From Bacteroidota bacterium (GTDB lineage: Bacteria > Bacteroidota > Bacteroidia > Flavobacteriales > Weeksellaceae): a stretch of DNA of 64,000 bases. The stretch lies in assembly GCA_023461035.1 (NCBI GenBank), contig JAEWOD010000020.1:168926-232925 (forward strand), written 5' to 3'. A model generated the notes under the pieces. The model was not told where the DNA came from. It saw nothing but the letters and a program-made list of their open reading frames with translations, and did no database searches. A program made the position numbers and the translations under genes. Of the stretch, positions 1-9,614 are shown piece by piece (position 1 is the first letter of the stretch; each line of letters starts with the position of its first letter).

Positions 1-1
1 T

Positions 2-1132
2 ACAAGCACTACGCCTTCTATTAAATCCATGTGGGAACATTTCTACAAAACTATTGGTAGAGCTTCCTTGGCAATTCAGTTTACAGAAGAATACGGATTG
101 ACTGACGAATCTTATAAAAATAGATTGATTGGAGAGGCCAAATTCTTACGAGCCATGCATTATTTCTGGTTGGTCAGAATGTTTGGAGACGTACCTATTC
201 AGGATATAGATGATCCGGAATCATGGACTGTTCGTGCTCCAAAATCGGAAGTTTATACCTTCATTGAACAGGATCTGCTGGATGCAATCAATTTTTTACC
301 AAACAAAAGCGAATATGCTTCCAACGATTTGGGGCGTGCAACAAAAGGAGCTGCTCAGGGTATGTTAGCTAAAGTTTATATGTACCAGGAAAAATGGCAG
401 GAAGCTTATGATATGGCCGGAAATGTAATGAATTCCGGACAGTACGGTTTGGAATCAGACTATGCTACTGTATGGAGAGCATCAACTGAAAACGGAATTG
501 AATCCCTGTTTGAAGTTCAGGCGAGAGGAGAAGCTGAAGCACATGGTGTACAGCAATACTCTGAGACTCAGGGAGCACGTGGTGTCGGTGGATGGGGCTG
601 GGGCTTCAATACACCTTCTCAAAATTTATTGGACACTTATAACGCTGAAGGAGATGCAATTCGTCGTGATGCAACTATCATTTTCAGAGGAGAAACACTT
701 TGGGATGGAAGATTGGTTCCTGATACGGTTGAAAACCCTATGTATAACGAAAAAGCATACTCAAGTGCAAACGCAGGAGCGGGCGATGGTGATAAAAATA
801 TCCGGATACTTCGTTATGCTGAAATTTTACTCATTCGGGCAGAAGCTGCCACTTACACAGGCGGAGATGCGGCAACTCCATTAAATATGGTAAGAAATCG
901 TGTTGGACTCGCATCAATCGGAAACCCTTCCGTTGAAGATATATGGAAAGAAAGACGATTGGAATTAGCGTTTGAACACGACAGATGGTTTGATTTGATC
1001 CGAACCGGTCAAGCTCAATCCGCCATGGCAGCCAATGGTAAAAATTTCGTTGTAGGTAAACACGAATTATTCCCTATCCCAAATGATCAATTAATACAAA
1101 CACCCGGGATGACTCAAAATCCGGGCTGGTAA
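2..1132 (+). CDS. SusD/RagB family nutrient-binding lipoprotein (5' end outside window)
   Basis: This is the C-terminal part (377 codons in the window) of a SusD-family outer-membrane lipoprotein. The reading frame is open to the window edge, so the signal peptide and lipobox lie upstream and the first internal ATG at 29 is not the start. SusD proteins cap a SusC TonB-dependent transporter and bind glycans on the cell surface. Visible family marks are the RAKFLRAMHYFWLVRMFGDVP-like helix (here EAKFLRAMHYFW, about residues 46-57 of the visible part), the later RYAEILLIRAEA helix and a C-terminal ERRLELAFEHDRWFDLIRTG block, which is nearly diagnostic. The gene ends 11 bp before a PF10091 lipoprotein gene, so it heads a glycan utilisation operon. 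The partner SusC is presumably just upstream, outside the window. Confidence 0.95.
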   Translation, partial: TSTTPSIKSMWEHFYKTIGRASLAIQFTEEYGLTDESYKNRLIGEAKFLRAMHYFWLVRMFGDVPIQDIDDPESWTVRAPKSEVYTFIEQDLLDAINFLPNKSEYASNDLGRATKGAAQGMLAKVYMYQEKWQEAYDMAGNVMNSGQYGLESDYATVWRASTENGIESLFEVQARGEAEAHGVQQYSETQGARGVGGWGWGFNTPSQNLLDTYNAEGDAIRRDATIIFRGETLWDGRLVPDTVENPMYNEKAYSSANAGAGDGDKNIRILRYAEILLIRAEAATYTGGDAATPLNMVRNRVGLASIGNPSVEDIWKERRLELAFEHDRWFDLIRTGQAQSAMAANGKNFVVGKHELFPIPNDQLIQTPGMTQNPGW

Positions 1133-1143
1133 AAAATGAGTAA

Positions 1144-2505
1144 ATGACGAAATACTTCATTTTATTTATATGTTTTATAACAACTCTGGGTTGTAACCGA
1201 TCGGCGCCTGATACCTCAACAGGCGTCGGTGAGGTTGCAAATGATAATGAAGTGGAATTGATGGATCAGGTTCAGCGGGACGTACTGAAATATTTTTGGG
1301 ACTTCGCTGAACCCAATTCATTATTGGCAAGAGAACGCTATCATCCCGATGGAAATTATCCAGAAAACGATTCGCATATCATCACTTCGGGAGGTTCGGG
1401 ATTTGGTTTGATGACACTCATTGTAGGAATAGAAAGGGGATTCATTCCGAGAGAAGAAGCCGTCGTGCGACTCCATCACATGATGGATTTTTTAGCCAAA
1501 GCAGATCGTTTCCATGGTGCTTGGGCGCATTGGATGAATGGAGAAACCGGAAAAGTAAAGCCATTTGGTAAAATGGATAATGGAGGAGATCTAGTGGAAA
1601 CAGCATTTTTAGTACAAGGTTTAATTTGTATCAAAGAATATTTTAAAAACGGAAATGATTCCGAAAAACAATTGGCTGAAAAAGCCGACAAACTCTGGAA
1701 AGGAGTCGAATGGAACTGGTACACAAAGGGTGAAGATGTTCTGTATTGGCATTGGTCACCGGAATACAATTGGAAAATGAACTTTCCGTTGGAAGGTTAT
1801 AATGAATGCCTGATAACGTATGTTCTGGCAGCAGCTTCTCTGGATTATTCCATTGACAAAGAAGCATTTACAAAAGGATGGAGTCGTTCCGGCAAAATTA
1901 AGTCGGATGCAAAAAAATATGACATTCCGGTCATAGTCAATCATAACGGCGAACCGGGGTCAGTCGGGCCACTTTTTTGGTCACAATATTCCTATTTGGG
2001 TTTAAATCCAAATGGACTTTCAGATGAATTTGTGAATTATTGGGATTTGAATGTAAATCACTCGAAAATCATTTATGAATATTGTGTAGAAAATCCTAAA
2101 CAATTCAAAGGCTATGGTCCCGATTTTTGGGGATTGACTGCCAGTTATACAAGAAATGAAAACGGAGGAATTGGCTATACCGCACATTCTCCGCAAAATG
2201 ACAAAGGTGTAATTACACCGACGGCGGCATTGTCGTCTTTTCCTTACACACCCAAGGAATCCATGGATTTTTTAAAATTCATTTACAACGAAGAAAACAA
2301 GAACAAATTCATCGGACCCGCTGGGCCTTACGATGCTTTGTCGATACAATATGACTGGGTAGCAAAACGTTATCTGGCAATCGATCAGGGAACCATTGCT
2401 CCCATGATCGAAAATTACCGTACAGGTTTGATTTGGAAATTATTCATGCAAAACGAAGACGTGCAGAAAGGATTAACGAAGTTGGGATTTAAAGTAAATA
2501 AATGA
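1144..2505 (+). CDS. Glucoamylase-like (PF10091/GH144-type) lipoprotein, paralog 1
   Basis: A 453-residue lipoprotein with a signal peptide and lipobox ending at Cys17 (TTLGC). The body matches the PF10091 glucoamylase-like family, which includes GH144 endo-beta-1,2-glucanases. Visible family features are YFWDFAEP near residue 50, SGGSGFGLM near 80, GDLVETAF near 147, HWSPEYNW near 201, GYNECLITYVLAAA near 218 and GPLFWSQYS near 272, consistent with an (alpha/alpha)6 barrel. The probable role is cutting a beta-glucan at the cell surface or in the periplasm. It overlaps the next gene, a clear paralog, by 4 bp (ATGA), so the two are translationally coupled. Substrate cannot be fixed from sequence: beta-1,2-glucan fits GH144, but the family also occurs in other beta-glucan loci. 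Confidence 0.88.
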   Translation: MTKYFILFICFITTLGCNRSAPDTSTGVGEVANDNEVELMDQVQRDVLKYFWDFAEPNSLLARERYHPDGNYPENDSHIITSGGSGFGLMTLIVGIERGFIPREEAVVRLHHMMDFLAKADRFHGAWAHWMNGETGKVKPFGKMDNGGDLVETAFLVQGLICIKEYFKNGNDSEKQLAEKADKLWKGVEWNWYTKGEDVLYWHWSPEYNWKMNFPLEGYNECLITYVLAAASLDYSIDKEAFTKGWSRSGKIKSDAKKYDIPVIVNHNGEPGSVGPLFWSQYSYLGLNPNGLSDEFVNYWDLNVNHSKIIYEYCVENPKQFKGYGPDFWGLTASYTRNENGGIGYTAHSPQNDKGVITPTAALSSFPYTPKESMDFLKFIYNEENKNKFIGPAGPYDALSIQYDWVAKRYLAIDQGTIAPMIENYRTGLIWKLFMQNEDVQKGLTKLGFKVNK

Positions 2506-3890
2506 AAAAGTTTTTCGGATTAATTATTTTCAGTCTTTTAATTTTCAGTTGCAGTTCATCTGATGATACTTTGCCCATTACAGATGATGGAGATAGTGGA
2601 AACAACGATCCCGACCCGGAAACGGAAATCCAATTTGATCCAATTGATAACCATGAACTTATGAACATCGTTCAGCGTGAAACTTTCAGATATTTCTGGG
2701 ATTTTGCCCAATCCAGTTCAGGCGCGGCTCGTGAAAGATACCATCCAAATGATCCGGGAAATAGTGCCGATGTTGTTGCGACGGGAGGTTCAGGATTTGG
2801 ACTGATGGCTATTTTGGTAGGAATCGAAAGGGGCTATATTACCAGAGAACAAGGATTTCAACGGCTTCAGATTATTTTAAACTTTTTCCAAAACGCTGAA
2901 AGATTCCATGGTGCTTGGTCACATTGGACCAGCGGAAATTCCGGCTCCGTGATTCCATTCAGTTCGCAGGATGATGGAGGCGATATCGTCGAAACTTCCT
3001 TTTTAGCGATGGGATTAATTACGGTTCGTGAATATTTCAAAAACGGAAATCCGGATGAAATTCTTTTGGCGCAAAAAGCAGATGATCTTTGGAAAGGAAT
3101 TGAATGGAATTTTTATACCAATGGCGGAAATCAGTTGATCTGGCACTGGTCTCCAAATCATGGATTTACAATAAATCTTGCTTTGAAAGGATACAATGAG
3201 ACTTTGATTACATATGTTTTGGCAGCATCATCACCGACACACCCGATTACACCACAGGTATATCAGAATGGTTGGGCAAGCAACGGTGGGATTCAGAATG
3301 GAAATTCTATGTATGATTTGCCACTGTTAGTTCGTCATGGCGGAAATTCATCGGGCGTAGGACCATTGTTTTTATCGCATTATTCGTTTATCAGTTTAGA
3401 TCCGAGAAATCTACAGGATCAATATGCAAATTATTGGCAGGTCACAAAAAATCATTCGCTGGTAAATTATCGGTACGCTTTGGACAATCCGCAGGATTAT
3501 CATCACTACGGTCAATACGTTTGGGGATTAACGGCAAGCTATACCTATCAGTCTGGTGGCGGAATGGGTTATGCAGCTCATTCGCCGTCCAACGATTTGG
3601 GGGTAATTTCTCCGACTGCTGCTGTGAGTTCCATCGTTTATACGCCGGAAGAATCCATAAAAGCTATGCAGTATTTTTACCATAAGCGAGATATTTTGAT
3701 GGGTCCGGCCGGATTTTATGATGCCTTCAGTCCGGAATATGATTATTGGGTCGCGAAAGGTTATTTGGCAATTGATCAGGGGCCGATGATTTTGATGATT
3801 GAAAATTATCGGACACAGATGCTTTGGAATCTATTTATGGGAGCCCCTGAAATTCAGGCAGGATTAACGAGTTTAGGATTCACTTACTAA
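2502..3890 (+). CDS. Glucoamylase-like (PF10091/GH144-type) lipoprotein, paralog 2
   Basis: A 462-residue paralog of the preceding gene, with its own lipobox ending at Cys17 (LIFSC) followed by an acidic, Ser/Asp-rich linker of about 35 residues typical of surface-exposed Bacteroidetes lipoproteins. It repeats the same block order: YFWDFAQS, GGSGFGLMAILVGIERG, GGDIVETSF, WHWSPNHGF, GYNETLITYVLAA, GPLFLSHYS, and near the C-terminus GPAGFYDAF and AIDQGPMILMIENYRT. Tandem retention of two diverged copies suggests different chain-length or linkage preference, or different location, but that is inference. The start overlaps the upstream stop by 4 bp. It is followed by about 100 bp with a short GC-rich palindrome and then an esterase gene. 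Confidence 0.88.
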   Translation: MKKFFGLIIFSLLIFSCSSSDDTLPITDDGDSGNNDPDPETEIQFDPIDNHELMNIVQRETFRYFWDFAQSSSGAARERYHPNDPGNSADVVATGGSGFGLMAILVGIERGYITREQGFQRLQIILNFFQNAERFHGAWSHWTSGNSGSVIPFSSQDDGGDIVETSFLAMGLITVREYFKNGNPDEILLAQKADDLWKGIEWNFYTNGGNQLIWHWSPNHGFTINLALKGYNETLITYVLAASSPTHPITPQVYQNGWASNGGIQNGNSMYDLPLLVRHGGNSSGVGPLFLSHYSFISLDPRNLQDQYANYWQVTKNHSLVNYRYALDNPQDYHHYGQYVWGLTASYTYQSGGGMGYAAHSPSNDLGVISPTAAVSSIVYTPEESIKAMQYFYHKRDILMGPAGFYDAFSPEYDYWVAKGYLAIDQGPMILMIENYRTQMLWNLFMGAPEIQAGLTSLGFTY

Positions 3891-3942
3891 ATTTTGAATG
3901 ATTGAATAAAAGAATAATTGAATAGAAATTGAGCCCTTTGTG

Positions 3943-3956
3943 TCCGCCGCGGCGGA
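3943..3956. repeat. 14-bp perfect GC palindrome in intergenic spacer
   Basis: The spacer between the second glucanase-like gene and the esterase contains the perfect palindrome TCCGCCGCGGCGGA in otherwise AT-rich DNA. Related GC blocks (CCGCCGCCGCGGATC and GATCCGCCGCGACGGAT) recur in the cassette-array sites near 41441, 42471 and 43757, so it looks like a dispersed repeat seed rather than a local operator. It could also form a hairpin in the transcript. Confidence 0.55.
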
Positions 3957-3994
3957 TTGTGTTCCTTGTGGTTAAATTTTTTCAAATTAAAATT

Positions 3995-4699
3995 ATGACA
4001 AAAAAAATATTCATACTGGTCTTTATTTTCATTTCAACTTTAAGTTTCGCCCAGCAAACTACAGGGACTTTTAAAGAAAAAATTCAGATAGAATTTGAAA
4101 TCAATTATCTACTTCGAATTCCTGAAAATACAAACGGAAATTATCCGCTGATGGTTTTTCTTCATGGATCCGGCGAAAGAGGAACGGATATCAATAAAGT
4201 CATCCTGAACGGACCTTTACAAGACAAATACAAAACTTACACAAATGAATTTGCGATGCTCGCTCCGCAATGTCCTGAAGGTCAATATTGGGATGTGGAA
4301 ACGGTTTACCAACTAATTCAAAAAATTCTAAAAGAGAATCCCAAAATCGACAAAAACCGCATTTATCTCACAGGGCTGAGCATGGGTGGCTGGGGAAGCT
4401 GGCGTTTGGCGGAAAAGCATCCGGATTTATTTGCTGCGTTAGTGCCGGTTTGTGCGCCGTCGGGTTTGCCTGAAAGGCGAGAAGCTCATTTTGTAAAAAA
4501 CATTCCGATTCGGATTTTCCATGGTGAGCTAGATGACATCGTTCCGGTGGACAATTCCATCGAAATGTATAGAGAATTAAAAAATATGGGGGCAAATGTG
4601 GAGCTGACCATTTTTGAAAACGATAATCACAATTCTTGGGATTCGACCTATTCAGATCCTGAATTGTACAAATGGATGTTGAAACAAAGAAAAAACTAA
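3995..4699 (+). CDS. Secreted alpha/beta-hydrolase esterase (PF02230/CE1-like)
   Basis: A 234-residue exported serine esterase. I start it at the ATG at 3995, which gives a clean signal peptide (MTKKIFILVFIFISTLSFAQ); the upstream in-frame ATG at 3929 adds a non-signal extension. The alpha/beta-hydrolase marks are LHGSGERG near residue 53, GLSMGGWG with the nucleophile Ser129, an Asp about residue 181 in HGELDDIVP and His212 in NDNHNSW. This combination fits the phospholipase/carboxylesterase and feruloyl/acetyl-xylan esterase-like group often found in glycan loci. It ends 3 bp before the GH3 gene, so it is co-transcribed, and it probably removes ester decorations (acetyl or aryl) from the glycan. 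Exact substrate is unknown. Confidence 0.82.
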   Translation: MTKKIFILVFIFISTLSFAQQTTGTFKEKIQIEFEINYLLRIPENTNGNYPLMVFLHGSGERGTDINKVILNGPLQDKYKTYTNEFAMLAPQCPEGQYWDVETVYQLIQKILKENPKIDKNRIYLTGLSMGGWGSWRLAEKHPDLFAALVPVCAPSGLPERREAHFVKNIPIRIFHGELDDIVPVDNSIEMYRELKNMGANVELTIFENDNHNSWDSTYSDPELYKWMLKQRKN

Positions 4700-4702
4700 T
4701 AT

Positions 4703-6988
4703 ATGAACAGGAAGCTGATTTTACTATGTATGCTTTTCGGAATAACCTTTGGATTTGGACAAAAGGTAAAATTCGACAAAAAGAAACCAAAAGATCAATT
4801 TATCAATGAGATCATTTCTCAAATGACATTGGACGAAAAGTTGGGACAGCTGAACTTACCGAGTTCCGGTGATTTCGTGACCGGACAAACCAAAAGTTCC
4901 AACATCGGAAAAAACATAGAAACCGGAAAAGTAGGCGGATTGTTCAACATAAAAGGTGTTGACCGGATCCGGGATGTTCAGAAAGTAGCGGTGGAAAACA
5001 GCCGCTTGGGAATTCCGTTGATTTTCGGGATGGACATCATCCATGGCTACGAAACAGGATTTCCGATTCCGTTGGGGATGGCGGCAAGTTGGGATATGAA
5101 AGCAGTAGAAACGATGGCAAGAGTTTCGGCTCAGGAAGGGACAGCTGACGGTATCATGTGGACATTTTCCCCGATGGTCGATATTTCCCGTGATCCGCGC
5201 TGGGGGCGTGTTGCAGAAGGTGCAGGAGAAGATCCGTATTTGGTGAGTGAATTTTCAAAAGCGATGGTAAAAGGATATCAGGGTGATGATTTGGCGGCTA
5301 AAAATACGATGATGGCGTGTGTGAAGCATTTCGCGCTTTATGGCGCACCGGAGGGTGGAAGGGATTATAATCATGTGGACATGAGCCGGCTTTCGATGTA
5401 CAATACCTATTTTCCGCCTTACAAAGCAGCGGTAGATGCCGGAGTGGGCTCGGTGATGACTTCTTTCAATGTCATCGACGGAATTCCGGCTTCCGGAAAC
5501 AAATGGCTGATGACCGATGTCCTGCGTAAACAATGGGGATTTGATGGGTTTGTGGTAACGGATTATACAGCGATTAATGAAATGATTGACCATGGAATGG
5601 GCGACTTGCAACAAGTTTCGGCGATGTCATTAAATGCCGGAACAGATATGGATATGGTGGGTGAAGGATTTTTAACCACTTTAAAAAAATCATTGGATGA
5701 AGGAAAAGTAACCATTGCTCAAATTGATGAAGCAGTGAGAAGAATGCTGTCTGCCAAATACGATTTGGGACTGTTTGAAGATCCGTATCGGTACACCGAT
5801 TCAAAACGTGCCAAAACTGAAATTTATACAAAAGAAAACCAACAAACTGCAAGAGAAGTAGCGGCGGGGACATTTGTTTTATTGAAAAATGAAAATCAGG
5901 TTTTACCGTTGAAAGAAAATGCGAAAGTTGCATTGGTCGGTCCTATAGCAGATGCGGCTGACAATATGCCGGGGACTTGGTCAGTGGCGGCAAATTTTGA
6001 CGCTTCGGTTTCACTGAAAGCAGGTTTGAAAGAAAAAAATATTACGTATGTACATGGTTCTAATCTGGTGGATGATAAATTGTTATTTGATAATTCAACC
6101 ATCTTTGGAAAAAAACCGAAATGGGATGACCGGAATGCAGATGAACTAATCAAAGAAGCAATCCAAGCCGCTAAAAATGCCGATGTGATCGTGGCGGCCG
6201 TAGGTGAATCTTCTGAAATGAGTGGCGAATCAAGTAGCATGGTCAATTTGGATATTCCATTGGCACAAAAAAGATTATTGCAAGCGATGTATGATACCGG
6301 AAAACCGGTTGTGATTGTGCTTTTCGCAGGCAGAGCAAAAACTTTGATGGAAGAAAATGAAAAAGCCGATGCCATTCTGAATGTTTGGTTTGCCGGAACA
6401 CAGGCCGGAGATGCGATTGCCGATGTTTTGTATGGAAAAGTAAATCCAAGCGGTAAATTGCCTATGACTTTTCCAAGAAGTGTAGGTCAGATTCCGATTT
6501 ATTATTCTCATTTCAACACTGGAAGACCTTTGAGCGAGGAGAAATCTGACGGATGTACTTTTGAGAAATTCAGGTCAAATTATTTAGACGAATGCAATAC
6601 ACCGCTTTATCCTTTTGGATTTGGACTTTCTTATACAACTTTCGATATCTCCAATTTAAAATTAGACAAAACAACGATTAACCAGGGCGGTTCTGTAAAA
6701 ATTACAGTTCAGGTAAAAAATACAGGAAGTCATGACGGAGCAGAAGTGGTTCAATTATACACAAGAGATTTGGTAGGTTCTATTTCCCGTCCGGTAAAAG
6801 AGTTGAAAGGATTTCAGAAAGTATTTCTGAAAAAAGGAGAAAGCAAAACGGTTGAATTTAATTTAACAACTGAAGATTTGAAGTTTTATAATTCTGAATT
6901 AAAGTTCGTTGCAGAACCGGGAGAATTTGAGGTTTTCGTGGGAAATTCATCTAACGCGAAATTAAAATCCAAATTTGAATTAAAATAA
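4703..6988 (+). CDS. bglX: Glycoside hydrolase family 3 beta-glucosidase (BglX-like)
   Basis: A 761-residue exported GH3 enzyme with a signal peptide ending near residue 20 (ITFGFGQ). Its domain order is typical: an N-terminal TIM barrel (about 35-370) with DIIHGYETGFPIPLG, RDPRWGRVAEGAGEDPYLVSE and CVKHFALYGAPEGGRDYN; the nucleophile Asp287 in VTDYTAI; an alpha/beta sandwich domain (about 390-600) with the GESSEMSGESSS motif at about 502-513 that carries the general acid/base; and a C-terminal fibronectin-III-like domain ending in PVKELKGFQKV and the following beta strands. It releases glucose from the non-reducing ends of beta-gluco-oligosaccharides, here probably in the periplasm on the products of the PF10091 enzymes. 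Assignment to E. coli-type BglX is by overall architecture. Confidence 0.92.
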   Translation: MNRKLILLCMLFGITFGFGQKVKFDKKKPKDQFINEIISQMTLDEKLGQLNLPSSGDFVTGQTKSSNIGKNIETGKVGGLFNIKGVDRIRDVQKVAVENSRLGIPLIFGMDIIHGYETGFPIPLGMAASWDMKAVETMARVSAQEGTADGIMWTFSPMVDISRDPRWGRVAEGAGEDPYLVSEFSKAMVKGYQGDDLAAKNTMMACVKHFALYGAPEGGRDYNHVDMSRLSMYNTYFPPYKAAVDAGVGSVMTSFNVIDGIPASGNKWLMTDVLRKQWGFDGFVVTDYTAINEMIDHGMGDLQQVSAMSLNAGTDMDMVGEGFLTTLKKSLDEGKVTIAQIDEAVRRMLSAKYDLGLFEDPYRYTDSKRAKTEIYTKENQQTAREVAAGTFVLLKNENQVLPLKENAKVALVGPIADAADNMPGTWSVAANFDASVSLKAGLKEKNITYVHGSNLVDDKLLFDNSTIFGKKPKWDDRNADELIKEAIQAAKNADVIVAAVGESSEMSGESSSMVNLDIPLAQKRLLQAMYDTGKPVVIVLFAGRAKTLMEENEKADAILNVWFAGTQAGDAIADVLYGKVNPSGKLPMTFPRSVGQIPIYYSHFNTGRPLSEEKSDGCTFEKFRSNYLDECNTPLYPFGFGLSYTTFDISNLKLDKTTINQGGSVKITVQVKNTGSHDGAEVVQLYTRDLVGSISRPVKELKGFQKVFLKKGESKTVEFNLTTEDLKFYNSELKFVAEPGEFEVFVGNSSNAKLKSKFELK

Positions 6989-7027
6989 TTATCTTGGTTT
7001 GTTTTTTAATTAACATGACACTTTATT

Positions 7028-8518
7028 ATGAGCAATGAATTTCAAAGTACCCGTTGGGGGCAGTTTATATCGCTGATTACGGTATTTTTTTTCTGGGGTT
7101 TTGTAGCGGCAAGCAATGATATTCTGATTCCGGTTTTCAAAGAGGCGTTTCATTTGACGCAGGGACAAAGCCAGTTGGTTTCGGTAGCATTTTATGTAGC
7201 TTATACCGTTGGTTCGATTATTTACATGATTATTTCTCTTGCAATCGGTAAAGATTTGATTAATAAGATCGGTTACAAAAATTCACTTATTATAGGTTTG
7301 GTTATTTCAGCTTTGGGTACGATTCTGTTTTATCCTGCTGCCAATACCGAATCATTCCCACTCATGCTTTCGGGGTTATTCATTGTAGGTTTAGGATTCT
7401 CGCTCCAGCAAACCGTTGCCAATCCTTTGGCAATTGCGATGGGCCCGGTAAACACCGGTTCCCAGCGATTGACTTTAGCGGGAGGAATCAATAATTTCGG
7501 GACTACTATCGGCCCTTTAATTGTGACCTTTGCCATATTTGGTTCGGCAACGGGATCCAATACAGACGCAAGTATCGAGAGTGTAAAAATCCCGTATTTG
7601 TGTTTGGGGCTCGCATTTATATTGGTTGCGGTATTTTTGAAATTTTCAAAATTACCCAATAAACCGCAGATCGAAGAAGCAACAGATGAAGTGCATCAAA
7701 TTGGAGGAGAAGGCATCACGCATTCTGAGAGTGGTGTGGCAACTAAAATCCAGACATCCCGTAAATCGGCATTGTACTATCCGCAATTACTTTTAGGAAT
7801 GCTTGCTATATTTATTTATGTAGGTGTTGAAGTTTCAACGGCGTCTAATTTACCGGCTTATATGGAGACCGGGCTTGGTTTTGCGGTAAAAGATGTGGCA
7901 CCTTATATTTCCCTTTATTGGGCAAGTTTGATGATCGGGCGTTGGTCAGGAGCGGTAGAAGCATTTAATTTAAGCAAGTCCAATGAAAAAATCGCAAAAA
8001 TAGTAGCACCTTATCTGGCATTTGGCGTTTTCTTGTTGGTCAATATGATTGCGGGACATGATTTAGGGCCTTTCTATATTTATGCAGCCATAATTTTGGT
8101 ATTGATTGCAGCCGATTTTTTAAGTAAAGGAAATCCGGCGAGGATGCTTCTGATTTTCTCCGTTTTAGGAATAGCTGCGACCGGAATTGGAATGGCCACT
8201 TCAGGTATGGTGAGCGTTTATGCCTTTACCAGCGTCGGGTTATTTTGTAGTACACTTTGGCCTTGTATTTTTACATTGGCCGTTGCAGGACTGGGTAAAC
8301 ACACCAGTCAGGGAAGCTCATTCCTTATCATGATGATTATGGGAGGTGGTATCGTCAGCTGGATTCAGGGAATGATAGCGGATGCAACCACAATTCATTT
8401 TAGTTATATCGTGGGAATTATTTGTTTTACATATCTTGCGTTTTATGCATGGAGAGTGAAAGGAATACTTTCTTCGCAAGGAATAGACTTTGATCAAAAA
8501 GTCAGTGGTGGGCATTAA
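7028..8518 (+). CDS. Sugar MFS transporter (FHS/FucP-GluP type)
   Basis: A 496-residue inner-membrane permease with about 12 hydrophobic helices. The N-terminus (FFFWGFVAASNDILIPVFK followed by TQGQSQLVSVAFY) is the signature of the fucose:H+ symporter (FHS) branch of the major facilitator superfamily, which imports glucose, galactose or fucose in Bacteroidetes. The central loop (about residues 215-245) is hydrophilic. It lies 40 bp behind the GH3 gene and ahead of a strong terminator, so it is the last gene of the first transcription unit and the logical importer of the monosaccharide released by the upstream hydrolases. Glucose is the likeliest substrate given the GH3/PF10091 context, but this is inferred. 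Confidence 0.9.
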   Translation: MSNEFQSTRWGQFISLITVFFFWGFVAASNDILIPVFKEAFHLTQGQSQLVSVAFYVAYTVGSIIYMIISLAIGKDLINKIGYKNSLIIGLVISALGTILFYPAANTESFPLMLSGLFIVGLGFSLQQTVANPLAIAMGPVNTGSQRLTLAGGINNFGTTIGPLIVTFAIFGSATGSNTDASIESVKIPYLCLGLAFILVAVFLKFSKLPNKPQIEEATDEVHQIGGEGITHSESGVATKIQTSRKSALYYPQLLLGMLAIFIYVGVEVSTASNLPAYMETGLGFAVKDVAPYISLYWASLMIGRWSGAVEAFNLSKSNEKIAKIVAPYLAFGVFLLVNMIAGHDLGPFYIYAAIILVLIAADFLSKGNPARMLLIFSVLGIAATGIGMATSGMVSVYAFTSVGLFCSTLWPCIFTLAVAGLGKHTSQGSSFLIMMIMGGGIVSWIQGMIADATTIHFSYIVGIICFTYLAFYAWRVKGILSSQGIDFDQKVSGGH

Positions 8519-8546
8519 TTTGAAATACAAATAAATTATATAAATC

Positions 8547-8580
8547 AACCTCACAGGGTTCAATCTTGTGAGGTTTTATT
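8547..8580 (+). terminator. Rho-independent terminator after sugar permease gene
   Basis: A 9-bp perfect stem (AACCTCACA at 8547-8555 with TGTGAGGTT at 8567-8575), an 11-nt loop and a T-rich tail. It closes the SusD-to-permease operon 28 bp after the permease stop. Confidence 0.85.
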
Positions 8581-8723
8581 TTAAATTAAGATGAAATAAG
8601 CCATAAAAATTAGTTGATATAAATGAATCTGAAAATTAAAATGATTTCATAATTATAACAACGAAATAAATGTTCTATGGCGAATTCCATCTGACTAATA
8701 AAAAATAAATTAAAAATGAACAG

Positions 8724-9557
8724 ATGAAAAATATTTTTTCTTTTTTGATTGGATTAATTGGATTTTTTTCTTTGTCGCAGGAATATTCCGTCATGAGTTA
8801 TAACATTCGTTTAGGTTCAGTTGACGACGGCGAAAATCATTGGAATTTGCGCAAACAGCATTTGGTTGATTTGATTAATTATTACGAACCCCATTTCCTC
8901 GGAACGCAGGAAGGACAAAGTCCGCAGTTAAATTTTATCAAAGAAAATTCTGAATATGATTTCATAGGAAAACCGCGAACCAATGATGAAAACGGAGAAT
9001 TTACCGCCATTTTTTACAGCAAAGATAAATTTGAAGTCATCGAACAAAATACCTTTTGGCTTTCCGAAACACCGGATAAGATCTCCAAAGGTTGGGATGC
9101 CGATTACGAACGAATTGCAACTTATGTTTTGTTCAAAGACAAATCAAATGGAAAAGAAATCTGGGTTATGAATACCCATTTTGACCACATCGGTAAAGAA
9201 GCCAGAAGAAATTCCGCTTTGATGATTTTGGAAAAAGTGAAAGAATTGAAAGCAAAAAATGACGTGCCGATTTTCATAACAGGAGATTTTAATTCAATTC
9301 CGACCGATGAACCGATTCAGATTTTAACAAAAGAATTAAAAGACACACGTCAGATTTCCAAATCAAAACCTTACGGGCCGACTTATACTTTTACCGGATT
9401 CAAATTTCCAAAAGATGAAGATTTATTGCTGGATTATATTTTTATCAATGAAAATTCAAAAGTAGAAATTCAAAAATATTCTGTCATCGATGATTTTTAT
9501 GGCAACGGAAAATACCCATCCGATCATCTTCCGGTTTTAGTGCATTTTAAGTATTAA
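8724..9557 (+). CDS. Exported endonuclease/exonuclease/phosphatase (EEP) family hydrolase
   Basis: A 277-residue protein with a signal peptide (to about residue 18) and the EEP fold, whose members are metal-dependent phosphodiesterases or phosphatases. Visible marks are SYNIRLG near residue 26, FLGTQEG with the metal-binding Glu near residue 58, NTHFDHIG near 150, FITGDFNS near 186 and a terminal YPSDHLPV with the catalytic Asp-His. Such exported EEP proteins are regular members of Bacteroidetes polysaccharide loci, where they are suspected to remove phosphate or phosphodiester groups; the actual substrate is unknown. It lies 206 bp after the permease and its terminator, so it probably begins a second transcription unit with the GH43-type gene. 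Confidence 0.85.
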   Translation: MKNIFSFLIGLIGFFSLSQEYSVMSYNIRLGSVDDGENHWNLRKQHLVDLINYYEPHFLGTQEGQSPQLNFIKENSEYDFIGKPRTNDENGEFTAIFYSKDKFEVIEQNTFWLSETPDKISKGWDADYERIATYVLFKDKSNGKEIWVMNTHFDHIGKEARRNSALMILEKVKELKAKNDVPIFITGDFNSIPTDEPIQILTKELKDTRQISKSKPYGPTYTFTGFKFPKDEDLLLDYIFINENSKVEIQKYSVIDDFYGNGKYPSDHLPVLVHFKY

Positions 9558-9614
9558 TTCAAAATAATCAGACCTTTTAGGTTTAAAAAACCAGCGGGTT
9601 TCAAATAGCATAAA